Made by a program: the position numbers and the translations under genes. From NCBI RefSeq assembly GCF_036250675.1, contig NZ_CP109592.1:6014001-6078000 (forward strand): 64,000 bases of DNA, written 5' to 3'. Positions within the stretch are counted from its first letter, which is position 1. Each line of letters opens with the position of its first letter. Below the pieces are notes generated by a model. That model did not search any database and had not been told where the DNA came from. It was given only the letters and a program-made list of their open reading frames with translations. This DNA is from Streptomyces sp. NBC_01689. GTDB taxonomy: Bacteria > Actinomycetota > Actinomycetes > Streptomycetales > Streptomycetaceae. This document shows, in pieces, positions 25,937 to 36,094 of the stretch.

Positions 25937-26125
25937 CTAGGAGGCGACGGCCGCCCTGGGCGCGGAGGCGAGGCGCAGGCCCACCTCCACCAGGGTCCAG
26001 CCGAGGCGGGTGCGCAGTTCGCCCGGCACCCGTGCCGCGGCGGCGAGCCGGTGGGCGTCGGCCTCGGCGCGGAGGTCGGCGGCGCGGATGCGGTGCAGGG
26101 CCAGGTGTGTCTGGGCGTTGGTCAT
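25937..26125 (-). CDS. 62-residue helical protein of unknown function
   Basis: An ATG at 26125 preceded by GAGAGGTACTCC opens this 62-codon frame. The product is a mostly helical, Arg/Ala-rich soluble protein (RAADLRAEADAHRLAAAARVPGEL) with no signal or membrane segment. It is transcribed in the same direction as the ArsR-type regulator gene 110 bp upstream and is probably its downstream partner. I recognise no family. The codon pattern and the ribosome-binding site are the evidence that it is real. Confidence 0.55.
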   Translation of the reverse strand: MTNAQTHLALHRIRAADLRAEADAHRLAAAARVPGELRTRLGWTLVEVGLRLASAPRAAVAS

Positions 26126-26235
26126 CGGAGTACCTCTCAGTCCTTCTCGGTCCCGGCCGGCGACGGGCGGACGGGAGCTGACGGGCGGCCGACGAGCGGC
26201 TGTTGGGCGTCCGAAGGGCGTCTGACGGGGCGGGC

Positions 26236-26889
26236 TCAGCCGTCCTGGACGGGGAAGACATGGGTGTGGAAGCGGACCTGGGCACCCTCGGGGTCGTCCT
26301 CGGCCGAGGCCTGCGCGCGGTAGGAGTCGAGGAGTTCGTGCATCCTGCTGATCAGCTCCTCGGCCCGCCGGGGCGTCAGCCGCAGGGTCCAGTCGCTCAT
26401 GTCGCTGGCGCGCGACCAGGCCGGCAGCCAGTCGTCGCGGTTCGCGATCCAGGTGGACAGCTCGCGGTTGTGGCTGGTCGCGAGTTCGTGCAGGAACAGG
26501 TCGAGGGCTCCCCGTACCTCCGGGCCCGAGTCCTCGAACCGGTCGTTGTCGAGGACCAGCGCCTGGTCGACCGCCTGCCACCAGCGCTCCCGCCCCTTGC
26601 CGTGCCCCGGGGCGTCCTCGACGAAGCCGTGCGCGGCGAGCTGGCGCAGGTGGTAGCTGGTGGCCCCGCTGGACTCGCCCAGTTTCGTGGCGAGCTGGGA
26701 CGCGGTGGCCGGGCCGCCGCGGCGCAGCGCGTAGAGCAGCTGCATCCGCAGCGGGTGCGCGATGCCGCGCAGTGAGCGGGCGTCGAGGGTGCGGGCCGCC
26801 GGTCCCGATGCGGTCGGTCCGGGTGACGCCGGTCCGGATGCGGTCGGCTCGGGTGCGGCCGGTCCGGTCTGTTCTCCGTGCTCCTGCAT
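26236..26889 (-). CDS. ArsR/HTH_20-type winged-helix transcriptional regulator
   Basis: The 217-residue protein has an Ala/Pro/Gly-rich leader and then a winged helix: SLRGIAHPLRMQLLYALRR, TASQLATKLGESSGATSYHLRQLAAHGFVED. The C-terminal half (residues 110-217) is a helical ligand or dimer domain with several Trp residues. ATG 26889 is selected; a GTG at 26943 in frame would put 18 extra residues inside a multi-copy TTGCAA operator. The start has no strong ribosome-binding site, so a leaderless transcript is possible. The upstream operator suggests autoregulation. I see no metal-binding cysteine pair of classical ArsR, so metal sensing is unlikely. Confidence 0.8.
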   Translation of the reverse strand: MQEHGEQTGPAAPEPTASGPASPGPTASGPAARTLDARSLRGIAHPLRMQLLYALRRGGPATASQLATKLGESSGATSYHLRQLAAHGFVEDAPGHGKGRERWWQAVDQALVLDNDRFEDSGPEVRGALDLFLHELATSHNRELSTWIANRDDWLPAWSRASDMSDWTLRLTPRRAEELISRMHELLDSYRAQASAEDDPEGAQVRFHTHVFPVQDG

Positions 26890-26891
26890 AC

Positions 26892-26940
26892 ATGCAAAGG
26901 TAGCGTTGCAAAGAAGTCCTTGCAAGGGTTTCTTTGCAAC
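26892..26940. promoter_or_regulatory. Operator array of TGCAA hexamers at exact 14-bp spacing
   Basis: TTGCAA occurs at 26906, 26920 and 26934, and ATGCAA at 26892, each exactly 14 bp apart. The outer sites lie in an 11-bp perfect inverted repeat (26905-26915 with 26930-26940), and the middle one is the palindrome CCTTGCAAGG. The array sits directly upstream of the chosen start of the ArsR-type gene. Confidence 0.75.
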
Positions 26941-27039
26941 CACTTCTTTGGACCTTGATCCCTGGGCCTTGATCCCTGGACCTTGGGCCTTGGCCGCGGG
27001 TCCCGGGCCGGCCCGGGACCCGCGGCCCCCGGACGGCTC

Positions 27040-28008
27040 TCAGCGCTGCTTCACGAACCCCTCCGCCGTCATCCAGTCCAGGGCCACCTCGTGCGGGTCC
27101 TGGCCCTCCACGTCCACCTTGGCGTTCAACTCCTGCGCCACCGTGTTGTCCAGTTTCTTCGTCACCGGGTCGAGGACCCGGGCGATCGCCGGATACTTCT
27201 TCAGCGCCTTGGAGTTGATGGCGGGCGCCGCGTTGTAGTTGGGGAAGAAGTTCTTGTCGTCCGCCATTACGACCAGCTTCATCGACCGGATGCGGCCGTC
27301 CGTCGTGAAGACCTCCCCGTAGGTGCAACTCCCCTTCGCCACCTGGGTGTAGATGATCCCGGTGTCCATCTGCGTGATGTTCTTCGCGGGCACGCTCATC
27401 CCGTACGCCTTCTCCATGCCCGGCAGCCCATCGGCCCGGTTGGCGAACTCGCTCTCCACGCAGAGCGTGACCGCGCGGGGGTCCTTCCTGGACAGCGCGG
27501 CCACGTCGGAGAGTGTCTTCGTGCGGTACTTCTCGAAGTTGGCCCGGTTCATGGCCAGTGCGTAGGTGTTGTCGAGCGCGGACGCGGGCAGCCAGGTGAT
27601 CCCGTTCCGCAGATCGGCGTCGCGCACCGCCCGCCACTGCCCGCCGGGATCGGCGATGGGCCTGCTGTTGCCGAGGTACGTGATCCAGGCGGTGCCCGTG
27701 TACTCGTACATGCCGTCCGCGTCGCCGCTCTTGACCGCTTCCCGGGCGCCGATCGAACCCTGGATGCCGGTCCGGTCGAGGACGTCCGCGCCGGCCGCCT
27801 GGAAGGCGATCCCCATGATCGCGCCGAGGATCAGCTGCTCGGTGAACTCCTTGGACGTCACCGTCAGATGAGCGCCCTTGAGCGGCAGCCCCTGTCCGAT
27901 GGAGCCGGGTCCGACGTCGTCGACCATCGGGGAGCCGCTGGTCAGACCGCAGCCGGAGAGCAGGACCAGCACGCCCGCCAGCGTCGCGCACGGACCCCTG
28001 CGCCTCAT
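27040..28008 (-). CDS. OpuC-type osmoprotectant-binding lipoprotein
   Basis: This 322-residue glycine betaine/carnitine/choline-type binding protein has a signal ending in the lipobox LLSGC (cysteine 20). The mature protein contains LTVTSKEFTEQLILG and the OpuAC-family features YEYTGTAWITYLG and TQMDTGIIYTQVAKG. It delivers compatible solutes to the permeases. Start ATG 28008 overlaps the preceding permease stop (ATGA). The much longer open frame upstream belongs to the antisense-like shadow of that permease. It is the last gene of a five-gene operon read right to left. Confidence 0.9.
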   Translation of the reverse strand: MRRRGPCATLAGVLVLLSGCGLTSGSPMVDDVGPGSIGQGLPLKGAHLTVTSKEFTEQLILGAIMGIAFQAAGADVLDRTGIQGSIGAREAVKSGDADGMYEYTGTAWITYLGNSRPIADPGGQWRAVRDADLRNGITWLPASALDNTYALAMNRANFEKYRTKTLSDVAALSRKDPRAVTLCVESEFANRADGLPGMEKAYGMSVPAKNITQMDTGIIYTQVAKGSCTYGEVFTTDGRIRSMKLVVMADDKNFFPNYNAAPAINSKALKKYPAIARVLDPVTKKLDNTVAQELNAKVDVEGQDPHEVALDWMTAEGFVKQR

Positions 28009-28901
28009 GATCCGGGCTCCAGTCCCCGCGGCCGCAGCAGCAGTTCGACCAGCGAGGCCAGCCAGTCCACGAGCAGCGCGAGCGTCACGGTGAGGACCGA
28101 ACCGAGCACCAGGACCGGCATCCGCTGGTTGGTGATCCCGGTGGTGATCAGCACACCGAGGCCGCCGCCCCCGCCGAAGGTGGCCAGCGTGGCCGTGCCG
28201 ACGTTCAGGACCAGGGCCGTACGGACACCCGCCAGGATCAGCGGGACGGCCAGCGGCAGTTCGATCCGCGACAGGACCCCCATCGGGGACATGCCGATAC
28301 CGCGCGCGGCCTCCAGGAGGGTCGGATCGTTGGCCTTCAGGCCCGCGATCGTGTTGGAGAGGACCGGCAGGATCGCGTAGACGGTGATGCCGATCAGGGC
28401 CGCCTTCTGGCCGGTGCCGAGCCAGATGACCAGCAGCGCCAGCAGACCGATCGCCGGAGTGGCCTGGCCCATGTTGGCGAAGGCCATGGCGATGGGCGTC
28501 GCCCTGCGGAACATCCGGCGGGTGAGCAGGACCCCCAGCGGGATCGCGATGACCAGCACGAAGAAGGTCGAGATCACGGTCAGTTCGATCTGCTGCCACA
28601 GGGCCTTCGGCACCTGCCCGTTCGACAGCGCGTTCCTGGAGATGGGATCGAGGGTGGCCTGCTGGAACCAGAGCCAGGTGGCCAGCAGCACGGCCGCCAG
28701 CACCGCCGGCAGGACCGTCAGCTTGGGCCAGGTGATCCGCCGCCGCGGCGCGGGCGGCGGGGGAACCGGCTCCCGCTCGTCCGGGAGGCCGGCGTCCTCG
28801 GGGAGGTCCTCGCCGTCGGCGAACGCGCCGTCGTCCCGGAACGCGAGCCCCTCGACCTCGTGCGCGCCCGCGCGCCGGCGCCAGGGCGGGTAGTTCCTCA
28901 T
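28005..28901 (-). CDS. OpuC-type ABC permease with N-terminal cytoplasmic extension
   Basis: The 298-residue permease has about 65 hydrophilic N-terminal residues rich in Asp/Glu/Pro, then about six membrane helices beginning with LTVLPAVLAAVLLATWLW. The EAA-like loop LEAARGIGMSPMGVLSRIELP contacts the ATPase. Four-base overlaps link it to both neighbours. It pairs with the first permease of the operon to form a heterodimeric pore, as in OpuCB/OpuCD. The N-terminal extension is longer than in Bacillus relatives. Confidence 0.88.
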   Translation of the reverse strand: MRNYPPWRRRAGAHEVEGLAFRDDGAFADGEDLPEDAGLPDEREPVPPPPAPRRRITWPKLTVLPAVLAAVLLATWLWFQQATLDPISRNALSNGQVPKALWQQIELTVISTFFVLVIAIPLGVLLTRRMFRRATPIAMAFANMGQATPAIGLLALLVIWLGTGQKAALIGITVYAILPVLSNTIAGLKANDPTLLEAARGIGMSPMGVLSRIELPLAVPLILAGVRTALVLNVGTATLATFGGGGGLGVLITTGITNQRMPVLVLGSVLTVTLALLVDWLASLVELLLRPRGLEPGS

Positions 28902-30181
28902 GCCTTCGCCTCCCCGCCCGGTCCCTCCTGCTCGAAGTGGGTCTGCTGGGCGCGCGCGTCCTCCAGCTCGTGCTGGTGCTCCATCGCCTCCAGCCGGTCC
29001 TCCTCCAGCAGTTCGTGCACGGAGTTCATCAGCGTCTCCATGTCGACGACACCGATGTACTCACCGCGCCGCCCGGTCACCGCGACCCGGCCGGTGTTGT
29101 CGGTGAGCACCGCCTCCAGCGCGTCCCGCAGGGTGGCGTCCCGGGTCACCGTGTCGTGCACCAGCGTGCCCGCCCGGGCAAGCGAGCCCTTGGCCCGCAT
29201 CAGGTCCCCGCGCCGCAGCCACTTGTAGGGGCGGCGCCGTCTGTCGAGCAGCAGGATCTCGTTGGTCCCGCTGCTCCGGAGCTTGTTGAAGATCTCCTGG
29301 AGCCGGTCGTCGACCGTGACCGTCGGATAGTCGGTGATCTCCACGTCCCGCACCCGGGTGAGGTTGAGCCGCTTGAGCGCCGCGCCCGCGCCCACGAACC
29401 CCGACACGAAGTCGTCGGCGGGATTGGTGAGGATCGCCTCCGGGGTGTCGAACTGCGCGATGTGCGACCGCTCGCGCAGGACCGCGATGCGGTCGCCCAG
29501 CTTGATCGCCTCGTCGAAGTCGTGCGTGACGAAGACGATCGTCTTGTGCAGCTCGCGCTGGAGCCGGATCAGCTCGTCCTGGAGATGGTCGCGGGTGATC
29601 GGGTCCACGGCGCCGAAGGGCTCGTCCATGAGCAGGACGGGCGGGTCGGCGGCCAGCGCCCGGGCCACGCCCACCCGCTGCTGCTGACCGCCGGAGAGCT
29701 GCCGCGGATAGCGGCCCTGGAACTCACCCGGGTCGAGGCCGACCAGGTCCAGCATCTCCTCGACCCGCGCCCTGATCCGCGTCTTCGGCCAGCCGACCAT
29801 CTTCGGCACCAGGGCGATGTTCTGGGCGACCGTCATGTGCGGGAAGAGCCCGGACGACTGGATCGCGTACCCGATCCTGCGGCGCAGCTTCACCGGGTCC
29901 ATGTCGGTGACGTCCTCGCCGCCGATGCGGATACGGCCGCCGGTCGGTTCGATCAGCCGGTTGATCATCTTGAGGGTGGTGGACTTGCCGCACCCGGACG
30001 GACCGACGAAGACGACCAGCTCACCCGCCTTGATCTCCATGTTGACGCTGTCCACGGCCGGGTCACGGCTGCCGGGGTAGCGCTTGGTGAGGTGCTCCAG
30101 CTCGATGGTGGCGCCGGTCGTGGAGGTGTGCGCGACAGCGGCGGCATGGCGGTCCCGCCCGTCCTCGGCCGTCTCAGCCAC
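28898..30181 (-). CDS. OpuC-type ABC ATP-binding subunit with CBS domains
   Basis: The 427-residue ATPase shows Walker A GPSGCGKST, the signature LSGGQQQRVGVARAL and Walker B VLLMDEPFGAVD, followed by the QAT-family motif THDFDEAIKLGDRI. Two CBS domains (about residues 265-395) end in VTDNTGRVAVTGRRGEYIGVV; in OpuA such domains gate transport in response to ionic strength or cyclic di-AMP. A roughly 35-residue acidic tail follows. The start (MAETAEDG...) overlaps the upstream permease by 8 bp. An alternative internal start cannot be excluded because the first 20 residues are poorly conserved. Confidence 0.9.
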   Translation of the reverse strand: MAETAEDGRDRHAAAVAHTSTTGATIELEHLTKRYPGSRDPAVDSVNMEIKAGELVVFVGPSGCGKSTTLKMINRLIEPTGGRIRIGGEDVTDMDPVKLRRRIGYAIQSSGLFPHMTVAQNIALVPKMVGWPKTRIRARVEEMLDLVGLDPGEFQGRYPRQLSGGQQQRVGVARALAADPPVLLMDEPFGAVDPITRDHLQDELIRLQRELHKTIVFVTHDFDEAIKLGDRIAVLRERSHIAQFDTPEAILTNPADDFVSGFVGAGAALKRLNLTRVRDVEITDYPTVTVDDRLQEIFNKLRSSGTNEILLLDRRRRPYKWLRRGDLMRAKGSLARAGTLVHDTVTRDATLRDALEAVLTDNTGRVAVTGRRGEYIGVVDMETLMNSVHELLEEDRLEAMEHQHELEDARAQQTHFEQEGPGGEAKA

Positions 30182-30821
30182 GGATCCCCCTCGGGATGGT
30201 CAGCCGCCCGATGAGCACGTACGCGGCGTCGAACAGCAACGCGAGGATGACGATCCCGACCGTGCCCGCGAGCACCTGGTTGAGCGCGTTCCTGCTGCCC
30301 AGGGACCCGATGCCGCGGAAGATCTCGTTGCCGAGGCCCGGCCCGGAGGCGTAGGCCGCGATCGCCGCGATGCCCATCAGCATCTGGGTGGAGACCCGGA
30401 CGCCGGTGAGGATCGGCGGCCAGGCGAGCGGCAGTTCCACCCTGAGCAGCCGGGCGGCCCGCGACATGCCGATGCCCTTCGCGGCGTCCACCAGCGCCGG
30501 GTCGACCCCGCGCAGGCCCACGATCGAGTTGCGGACGACCGGCAGCAGCCCGTACAGCGTCAGCGCGATCACGGTGGGCGGGACGCCCAGCCCCACCACC
30601 GGGATCAGCAGGCCGATCATGGCGAGGGAGGGGACGGTCAGGACGGTGGAGGTGGTGGTCGTGGCGAGGCCGCCCGCCCAGTCGCTGCGGTAGGTGACCA
30701 CCCCGAGCACCACACCGGCGAGCGTGGCGACGACCATGCACTGGAAGACCACGCTGGCGTGCTGGTACGCGTCCATGAGCAACTGCTGGTGGCGGCTGCT
30801 CAGGTACTCCCAGAAGTTCAC
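30174..30821 (-). CDS. OpuC-type ABC permease
   Basis: This 215-residue permease is the short member of the pair, with about five or six helices (VVFQCMVVATLAGVVLGVV at the start) and a conserved coupling loop VDAAKGIGMSRAARLLRVELP. The sequence is typical of OpuCB/OpuCD (YehY/YehW) subunits. It begins 21 bp after the stop of the AsnC-type regulator, so both are probably on one transcript, and its end overlaps the ATPase gene by 8 bp. Substrate specificity among betaine, choline and carnitine cannot be told. Confidence 0.88.
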   Translation of the reverse strand: MNFWEYLSSRHQQLLMDAYQHASVVFQCMVVATLAGVVLGVVTYRSDWAGGLATTTTSTVLTVPSLAMIGLLIPVVGLGVPPTVIALTLYGLLPVVRNSIVGLRGVDPALVDAAKGIGMSRAARLLRVELPLAWPPILTGVRVSTQMLMGIAAIAAYASGPGLGNEIFRGIGSLGSRNALNQVLAGTVGIVILALLFDAAYVLIGRLTIPRGIRG

Positions 30822-30842
30822 GCCGCCTCACCCCGTCGTCGG

Positions 30843-31337
30843 TCAGTGCTCGGCAGCCGCCTGTTCCACCAGCGGGATGATCCGCAGCGGTACGGCGTTC
30901 TCCATGACGATCGCCGTGGAGGCCCGGACGATGCCATCAAAACCGACGACCCGGTCGATCACACGCTGGAGATCGGCGTTCGAGCGGGCCACCAGCCGGC
31001 ACAGCATGTCCCCGCTGCCGGTGGTCGTGTGCAGCTCCAGCACCTCCGGGACGGTCGCCAAGTGGGCCCGTACGTCGGGTCCTTGACCCTGTCGGATCTC
31101 CAGCGTCGCGAACGCCGTCACGGGGTATCCGAGCGCGGCGGGATCGACCTGCGGGCCGAATCCCCTGATGACTCCATTCGACTGAAGGCGGTCCAGCCGG
31201 GCCTGCACCGTGCCGCGCGCGACCCCCAGCCGCCGGGACATCTCCAGGACCCCGATCCGCGGCTCACGCGCCAGCAGCACGATGAGCCGGCCGTCCAGGT
31301 GATCGATCGCCACGCCCGCCTCCGCAGTGGTCATCAT
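30843..31337 (-). CDS. AsnC/Lrp-family transcriptional regulator
   Basis: This 164-residue regulator has an N-terminal helix-turn-helix (LDGRLIVLLAREPRIGVLEMSRRLGVARGTVQARLDRLQSNGVI) and a C-terminal RAM domain (VTAFATLEIRQG..., then VLELHTTTGSGDMLCRLVARS). Such proteins sense amino acids. It is divergent from hppD, and an inverted repeat of Lrp type lies between them, so it may control tyrosine catabolism. It also heads the osmoprotectant operon. ATG 31337 is taken as the start; ATG 31334 and GTG 31376 are alternatives with equally weak ribosome-binding sites. Confidence 0.87.
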   Translation of the reverse strand: MMTTAEAGVAIDHLDGRLIVLLAREPRIGVLEMSRRLGVARGTVQARLDRLQSNGVIRGFGPQVDPAALGYPVTAFATLEIRQGQGPDVRAHLATVPEVLELHTTTGSGDMLCRLVARSNADLQRVIDRVVGFDGIVRASTAIVMENAVPLRIIPLVEQAAAEH

Positions 31338-31372
31338 GTACAGACCGCCCGCTGTTCCGGGCGGATCGCTGA

Positions 31373-32590
<1,218 letters not shown>

Positions 32591-32877
32591 CCGGGGCGGC
32601 CGCCCACCACGGCGGCCGCTGACCACCGGCCCGGCGCGCCCCGCCGTACCGCCCGCGGATCGCGCGGGGGTGCCATGGCGGGGCGCGGACGTCGGGCCCA
32701 CGGGCCCGCGCCGACCGGCGCCCGTGGCCGGGCAGGCCCGTAGGCCCGATGGCGCGGAGGTGCCCGGTGGCGCGGACCTGCCCGGTGGCCCGAGGCCCGG
32801 TGGCCCGGGCCCCCGGGAGCACAGCCGGTGCTGAGCCCGGACGGCTCGGACGGCCCGTAGGGGCCAGGGGGCACGGG

Positions 32878-34518
32878 TCAGGTCGCCGGAGCAGGCGCGG
32901 GCGCAGGTGACGGGCCGGGCCCGATCGGGGCGAGGACGGACGGGCTCGGCGGGGCCGCCGCGGGCGGGGCCGCCGCGGGCGGGGCCGCCGCGGGCGGGGC
33001 CGGTGAGGGGCGGACGGGCTCCGGGACCTCCGGTTCGGGGAACGCCGGGTCCTCCATCAGCTCGCTCGGGAACGACGAGGGCGCCGTGGACGGCTCGCCC
33101 AGCGCGTCCAGCGTCCGGCGGGCCAGGGGGGCGAACACGGGGGAGAAGTACGGATTGATCCGGAGGGACTCCGCCAGATGCCGGCGCGCGGCCCCCGTCA
33201 GCTCCAGCGCGCGTTCGATCTGCCCCCGGTGATAGACGTACAGCGCGCTGCGCACCCCGCCGCCGTGCTCCTTGTCCGTGGCCCGCGCCGCGAACGTCAG
33301 CGCCTCCTTGTCCTTCCCCGCCCGGTGCAGGGCCCACCCCAGCGCGTCCGCGACGCCGATGCCCGGCTGCCGTTTCCACTCCGCGCGCAGCCGCCGCACC
33401 GCCTCGGCCGCGTCCCCGTGGTCCGCCTCGAACAGCCCGAGGAGCGGCGCGTCGTCGACACCCCCCGCGGTCTCCGCGCGCGCCCGCGCCCGCACCAGAC
33501 CGAACTGCGCCCGGGCCGCCGCGTCGAGGCCCTGCGCCTGGTACAGCTCGCCCAGCTCCAGCGCGTACCCCGGCGCGGGCCGCCCCGCGAACGCCGCCTG
33601 GTACGCGCTCACCGCCTCCGGCACCCGCCCGAGTGCCGCCAGCGCACGACCGCGCCCGGCGAGCGCGGCGGGCTCGGCCCGGTCGGCGCGCAGCGCGGCC
33701 TCGTAGGTGCGCAGCGCCGCCTCGCGGTCCCCGCGCTCGAACGCCAGCCCGCCGGCCTCCGTCAGCCAGGCCGCCCGCTCGGTCGGCGTCGCCGCGCCCG
33801 CCGCGGCGTCCGAGAGCGCCGCCAGCGCGTCCTCGCGCCAGCCCCGGTCCCAGTAGACCTGGGCGGCCCGGGCCCGCACCCGCGGTCCGGTGTGCAGCGA
33901 CTGCAGCTTCTCCAGCGCCTTGCGGCTCGCCTTGTAGTCGCCGAGGCCCCGGCTGGAGTCGATCAGCAGCGGATACGTCGTCCACTGCCCGGGCGCCAGC
34001 TTCCGCGCCTTCTCGCCCCACTCGCGGCCCTTGCGGAAGTCGCCGCGGGTGTTGGCGAGTGCGGCCATCCCCTGCAGCGCGGCCAGGTTCTCCGCCGGCC
34101 CGGTCGTCAGCGAGGTGCGCAGGGCCCGCTCGGCCCTCGGGAAGTAACCGGGTGTGGCGGTCCGCCGTCCCTGCTCCGCATAGGCCGTCCCGAGCATCGC
34201 CCAGGACCGCGCGTCCCGTGGATGGGTGCGCAGATACGCCTCACGGTCACCGACGAGCGCCGTCAGGTCCCGCAGCGACAGGGGCATCCCGGCGGCCGCC
34301 GCCGTCATCGCCCCGGCCACCGGGCCCGGAGCGGGCGGTGTCGGGACGAATCCGCCGGAGGGCAGCAGGACCATCGCCCCGGCGAAGACGGCGCATCCCG
34401 CGACCGCGCCGATCAGCGTGCGCCGGGCGCCACGGGAGCGGCGCCGCCCCGACGGCTTCCGGGACTCCGGCCCGGCGGGGATCCGTCCGCGCTCTTCGAT
34501 CTCCATGCCGCTCACCAT
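32878..34518 (-). CDS. TPR-repeat membrane protein with Pro/Ala-rich tail
   Basis: The 546-residue product has a short basic cytoplasmic start, one membrane helix (TLIGAVAGCAVFAGAMVLL), and then a long array of tetratricopeptide repeats, for example ARSWAMLGTAYAEQGR and AALAGRGRALAALGRVPEAVSAYQAAFAG. The last 60 residues are Pro/Ala-rich (PPAAAPPAAAPP). It is probably an extracytoplasmic scaffold whose partner is unknown. Its start could be ATG 34518 or 34506; both have weak ribosome-binding sites and I report the longer. It is convergent with hppD and divergent from the flavoenzyme gene. Confidence 0.78.
   Translation of the reverse strand: MVSGMEIEERGRIPAGPESRKPSGRRRSRGARRTLIGAVAGCAVFAGAMVLLPSGGFVPTPPAPGPVAGAMTAAAAGMPLSLRDLTALVGDREAYLRTHPRDARSWAMLGTAYAEQGRRTATPGYFPRAERALRTSLTTGPAENLAALQGMAALANTRGDFRKGREWGEKARKLAPGQWTTYPLLIDSSRGLGDYKASRKALEKLQSLHTGPRVRARAAQVYWDRGWREDALAALSDAAAGAATPTERAAWLTEAGGLAFERGDREAALRTYEAALRADRAEPAALAGRGRALAALGRVPEAVSAYQAAFAGRPAPGYALELGELYQAQGLDAAARAQFGLVRARARAETAGGVDDAPLLGLFEADHGDAAEAVRRLRAEWKRQPGIGVADALGWALHRAGKDKEALTFAARATDKEHGGGVRSALYVYHRGQIERALELTGAARRHLAESLRINPYFSPVFAPLARRTLDALGEPSTAPSSFPSELMEDPAFPEPEVPEPVRPSPAPPAAAPPAAAPPAAAPPSPSVLAPIGPGPSPAPAPAPAT
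32951..32995. repeat. Three perfect copies of a 15-bp unit encoding Pro-Pro-Ala-Ala-Ala
   Basis: GGGGCCGCCGCGGGC repeats without change at 32951, 32966 and 32981, inside the 3' end of the TPR gene. The unit length is a multiple of three, so copy-number change keeps the frame. Confidence 0.85.
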
Positions 34519-34604
34519 GCGCCCGCACGGGGACCGCGGCCCGGCACACGAAGGGTGCGGCAGACGGGGTTCACACCGATGGCCCCGAGTGCGACGCTGT
34601 GATC

Positions 34605-36005
34605 ATGAGCCGTATCGAAGCCCCGCGCGACGACGCCACCGGCACCCTCGTCGACCGTCTCCTGGCGGGCCTGCCGAGCGAGGCGGTCCTCACCGACCCG
34701 GACGTCACGGTCTCGTACGCCAACGACATGGCGAGCTTCTGCGAGGCCGGCACACCCGCCGTCGTCGTCCTGCCGCGCACCGTCGAAGAGGTCCAGCACG
34801 TCATGCGCACCGCGACCGACCTGCGGGTCCCGGTCGTCCCGCAGGGCGCCAGAACCGGTCTGTCCGGCGCCGCGAACGCCTCGGACGGCTGCATCGTGCT
34901 CTCCCTGGTGAAGATGGACCGCATCCTGGAGATCAGTCCCGTCGACCGCATCGCCGTCGTCGAGCCCGGCGTCGTCAACGCGACGCTCTCGCGCGCGGTC
35001 GGCGAACACGGTCTGTACTACCCGCCGGACCCCTCCAGCTGGGAGATGTGCACGATCGGCGGCAACATCGGCACCGCCTCCGGCGGGCTGTGCTGCGTGA
35101 AGTACGGGGTCACCGCCGAGTACGTCCTCGGGCTGGACGTGGTGCTCGCCGACGGACGGCTGATGAGCACCGGACGCCGCACCGCGAAGGGGGTCGCCGG
35201 CTACGACCTCACCCGGCTCCTCGTCGGATCGGAGGGCTCGCTCGGCATCGTCGTACGGGCGGTGCTGGCCCTGAAGCCCCAGCCGCCCCGGCAGCTGGTG
35301 CTGGCCGCCGAGTTCGGGTCGGCGCGGGCCGCCTGCGACGCCGTCTGCCGGATCATGGAGGGCGGCCATGTGCCCTCCCTCCTGGAGCTGATGGACCGCA
35401 CGACGGTCAAGGCGGTCAACGCGCTGGCGCACATGGGCCTGCCGGAGACGACCGAGGCGCTCCTCCTCGCCGCCTTCGACACCCACGACCCGGCGGCCGA
35501 CCTCGCCGCCGTGGGCGCCCTGTGCGAGGCCGCCGGAGCCACCCAGGTGGTACCGGCGGAGGACACCGCGGAGTCCGAACTCCTCCTGCAGGCACGCAGG
35601 TTGTCCCTCACGGCGCTCGAAGCGGTCAAGGGCACCACGATGATCGACGACGTGTGCGTGCCGCGCTCCCGGCTCGGTGACATGCTCGACGGCATCGAAC
35701 GCGTCGCGGAGAAGTACGCCCTGACGATCGGCGTCTGCGCGCACGCGGGCGACGGCAACACCCACCCCACCGTCTGCTTCGACGCCACCGACCCCGACGA
35801 GTCCCGGCGCGCCCGCGAGTCCTTCGACGAGATCATGGCCCTCGGTCTGGAACTCGGCGGCACGATCACCGGCGAGCACGGGGTCGGTGTCCTGAAGAAG
35901 GAGTGGCTGGCGCGCGAGATCGGTCCGGTCGGGCTGGAGATGCAGCGCGCCGTCAAGGCCGCGTTCGACCCGCTCGGGATCCTCAACCCGGGCAAGGTGT
36001 TCTAG
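34605..36005 (+). CDS. FAD-binding oxidase, glycolate oxidase GlcD-like
   Basis: This 466-residue flavoenzyme of the VAO/PCMH family has the FAD pyrophosphate motif VPVVPQGARTGLSG and CTIGGNIGTASGG, then the GlcD-type C-terminal domain ending in DPLGILNPGKVF. ITGEHGVGVLKKEWL and CAHAGDGNTHPT match D-lactate/glycolate dehydrogenases. It oxidises a 2-hydroxy acid, but which one is not clear. ATG 34605 starts the conserved sequence; the longer open frame upstream is a shadow of the TPR gene. No GlcE/GlcF partner is adjacent, so it may act alone like eukaryotic D-LDH. Confidence 0.85.
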   Translation: MSRIEAPRDDATGTLVDRLLAGLPSEAVLTDPDVTVSYANDMASFCEAGTPAVVVLPRTVEEVQHVMRTATDLRVPVVPQGARTGLSGAANASDGCIVLSLVKMDRILEISPVDRIAVVEPGVVNATLSRAVGEHGLYYPPDPSSWEMCTIGGNIGTASGGLCCVKYGVTAEYVLGLDVVLADGRLMSTGRRTAKGVAGYDLTRLLVGSEGSLGIVVRAVLALKPQPPRQLVLAAEFGSARAACDAVCRIMEGGHVPSLLELMDRTTVKAVNALAHMGLPETTEALLLAAFDTHDPAADLAAVGALCEAAGATQVVPAEDTAESELLLQARRLSLTALEAVKGTTMIDDVCVPRSRLGDMLDGIERVAEKYALTIGVCAHAGDGNTHPTVCFDATDPDESRRARESFDEIMALGLELGGTITGEHGVGVLKKEWLAREIGPVGLEMQRAVKAAFDPLGILNPGKVF

Positions 36006-36094
36006 GCCGGACCCAGGGCCGGTCGCGGCGGCGCGTCCGGCCGGGCGCGGGGGCGCGGGAGTGCCCGCGCGCCGGTCCACCTGCCTCCCTCACC

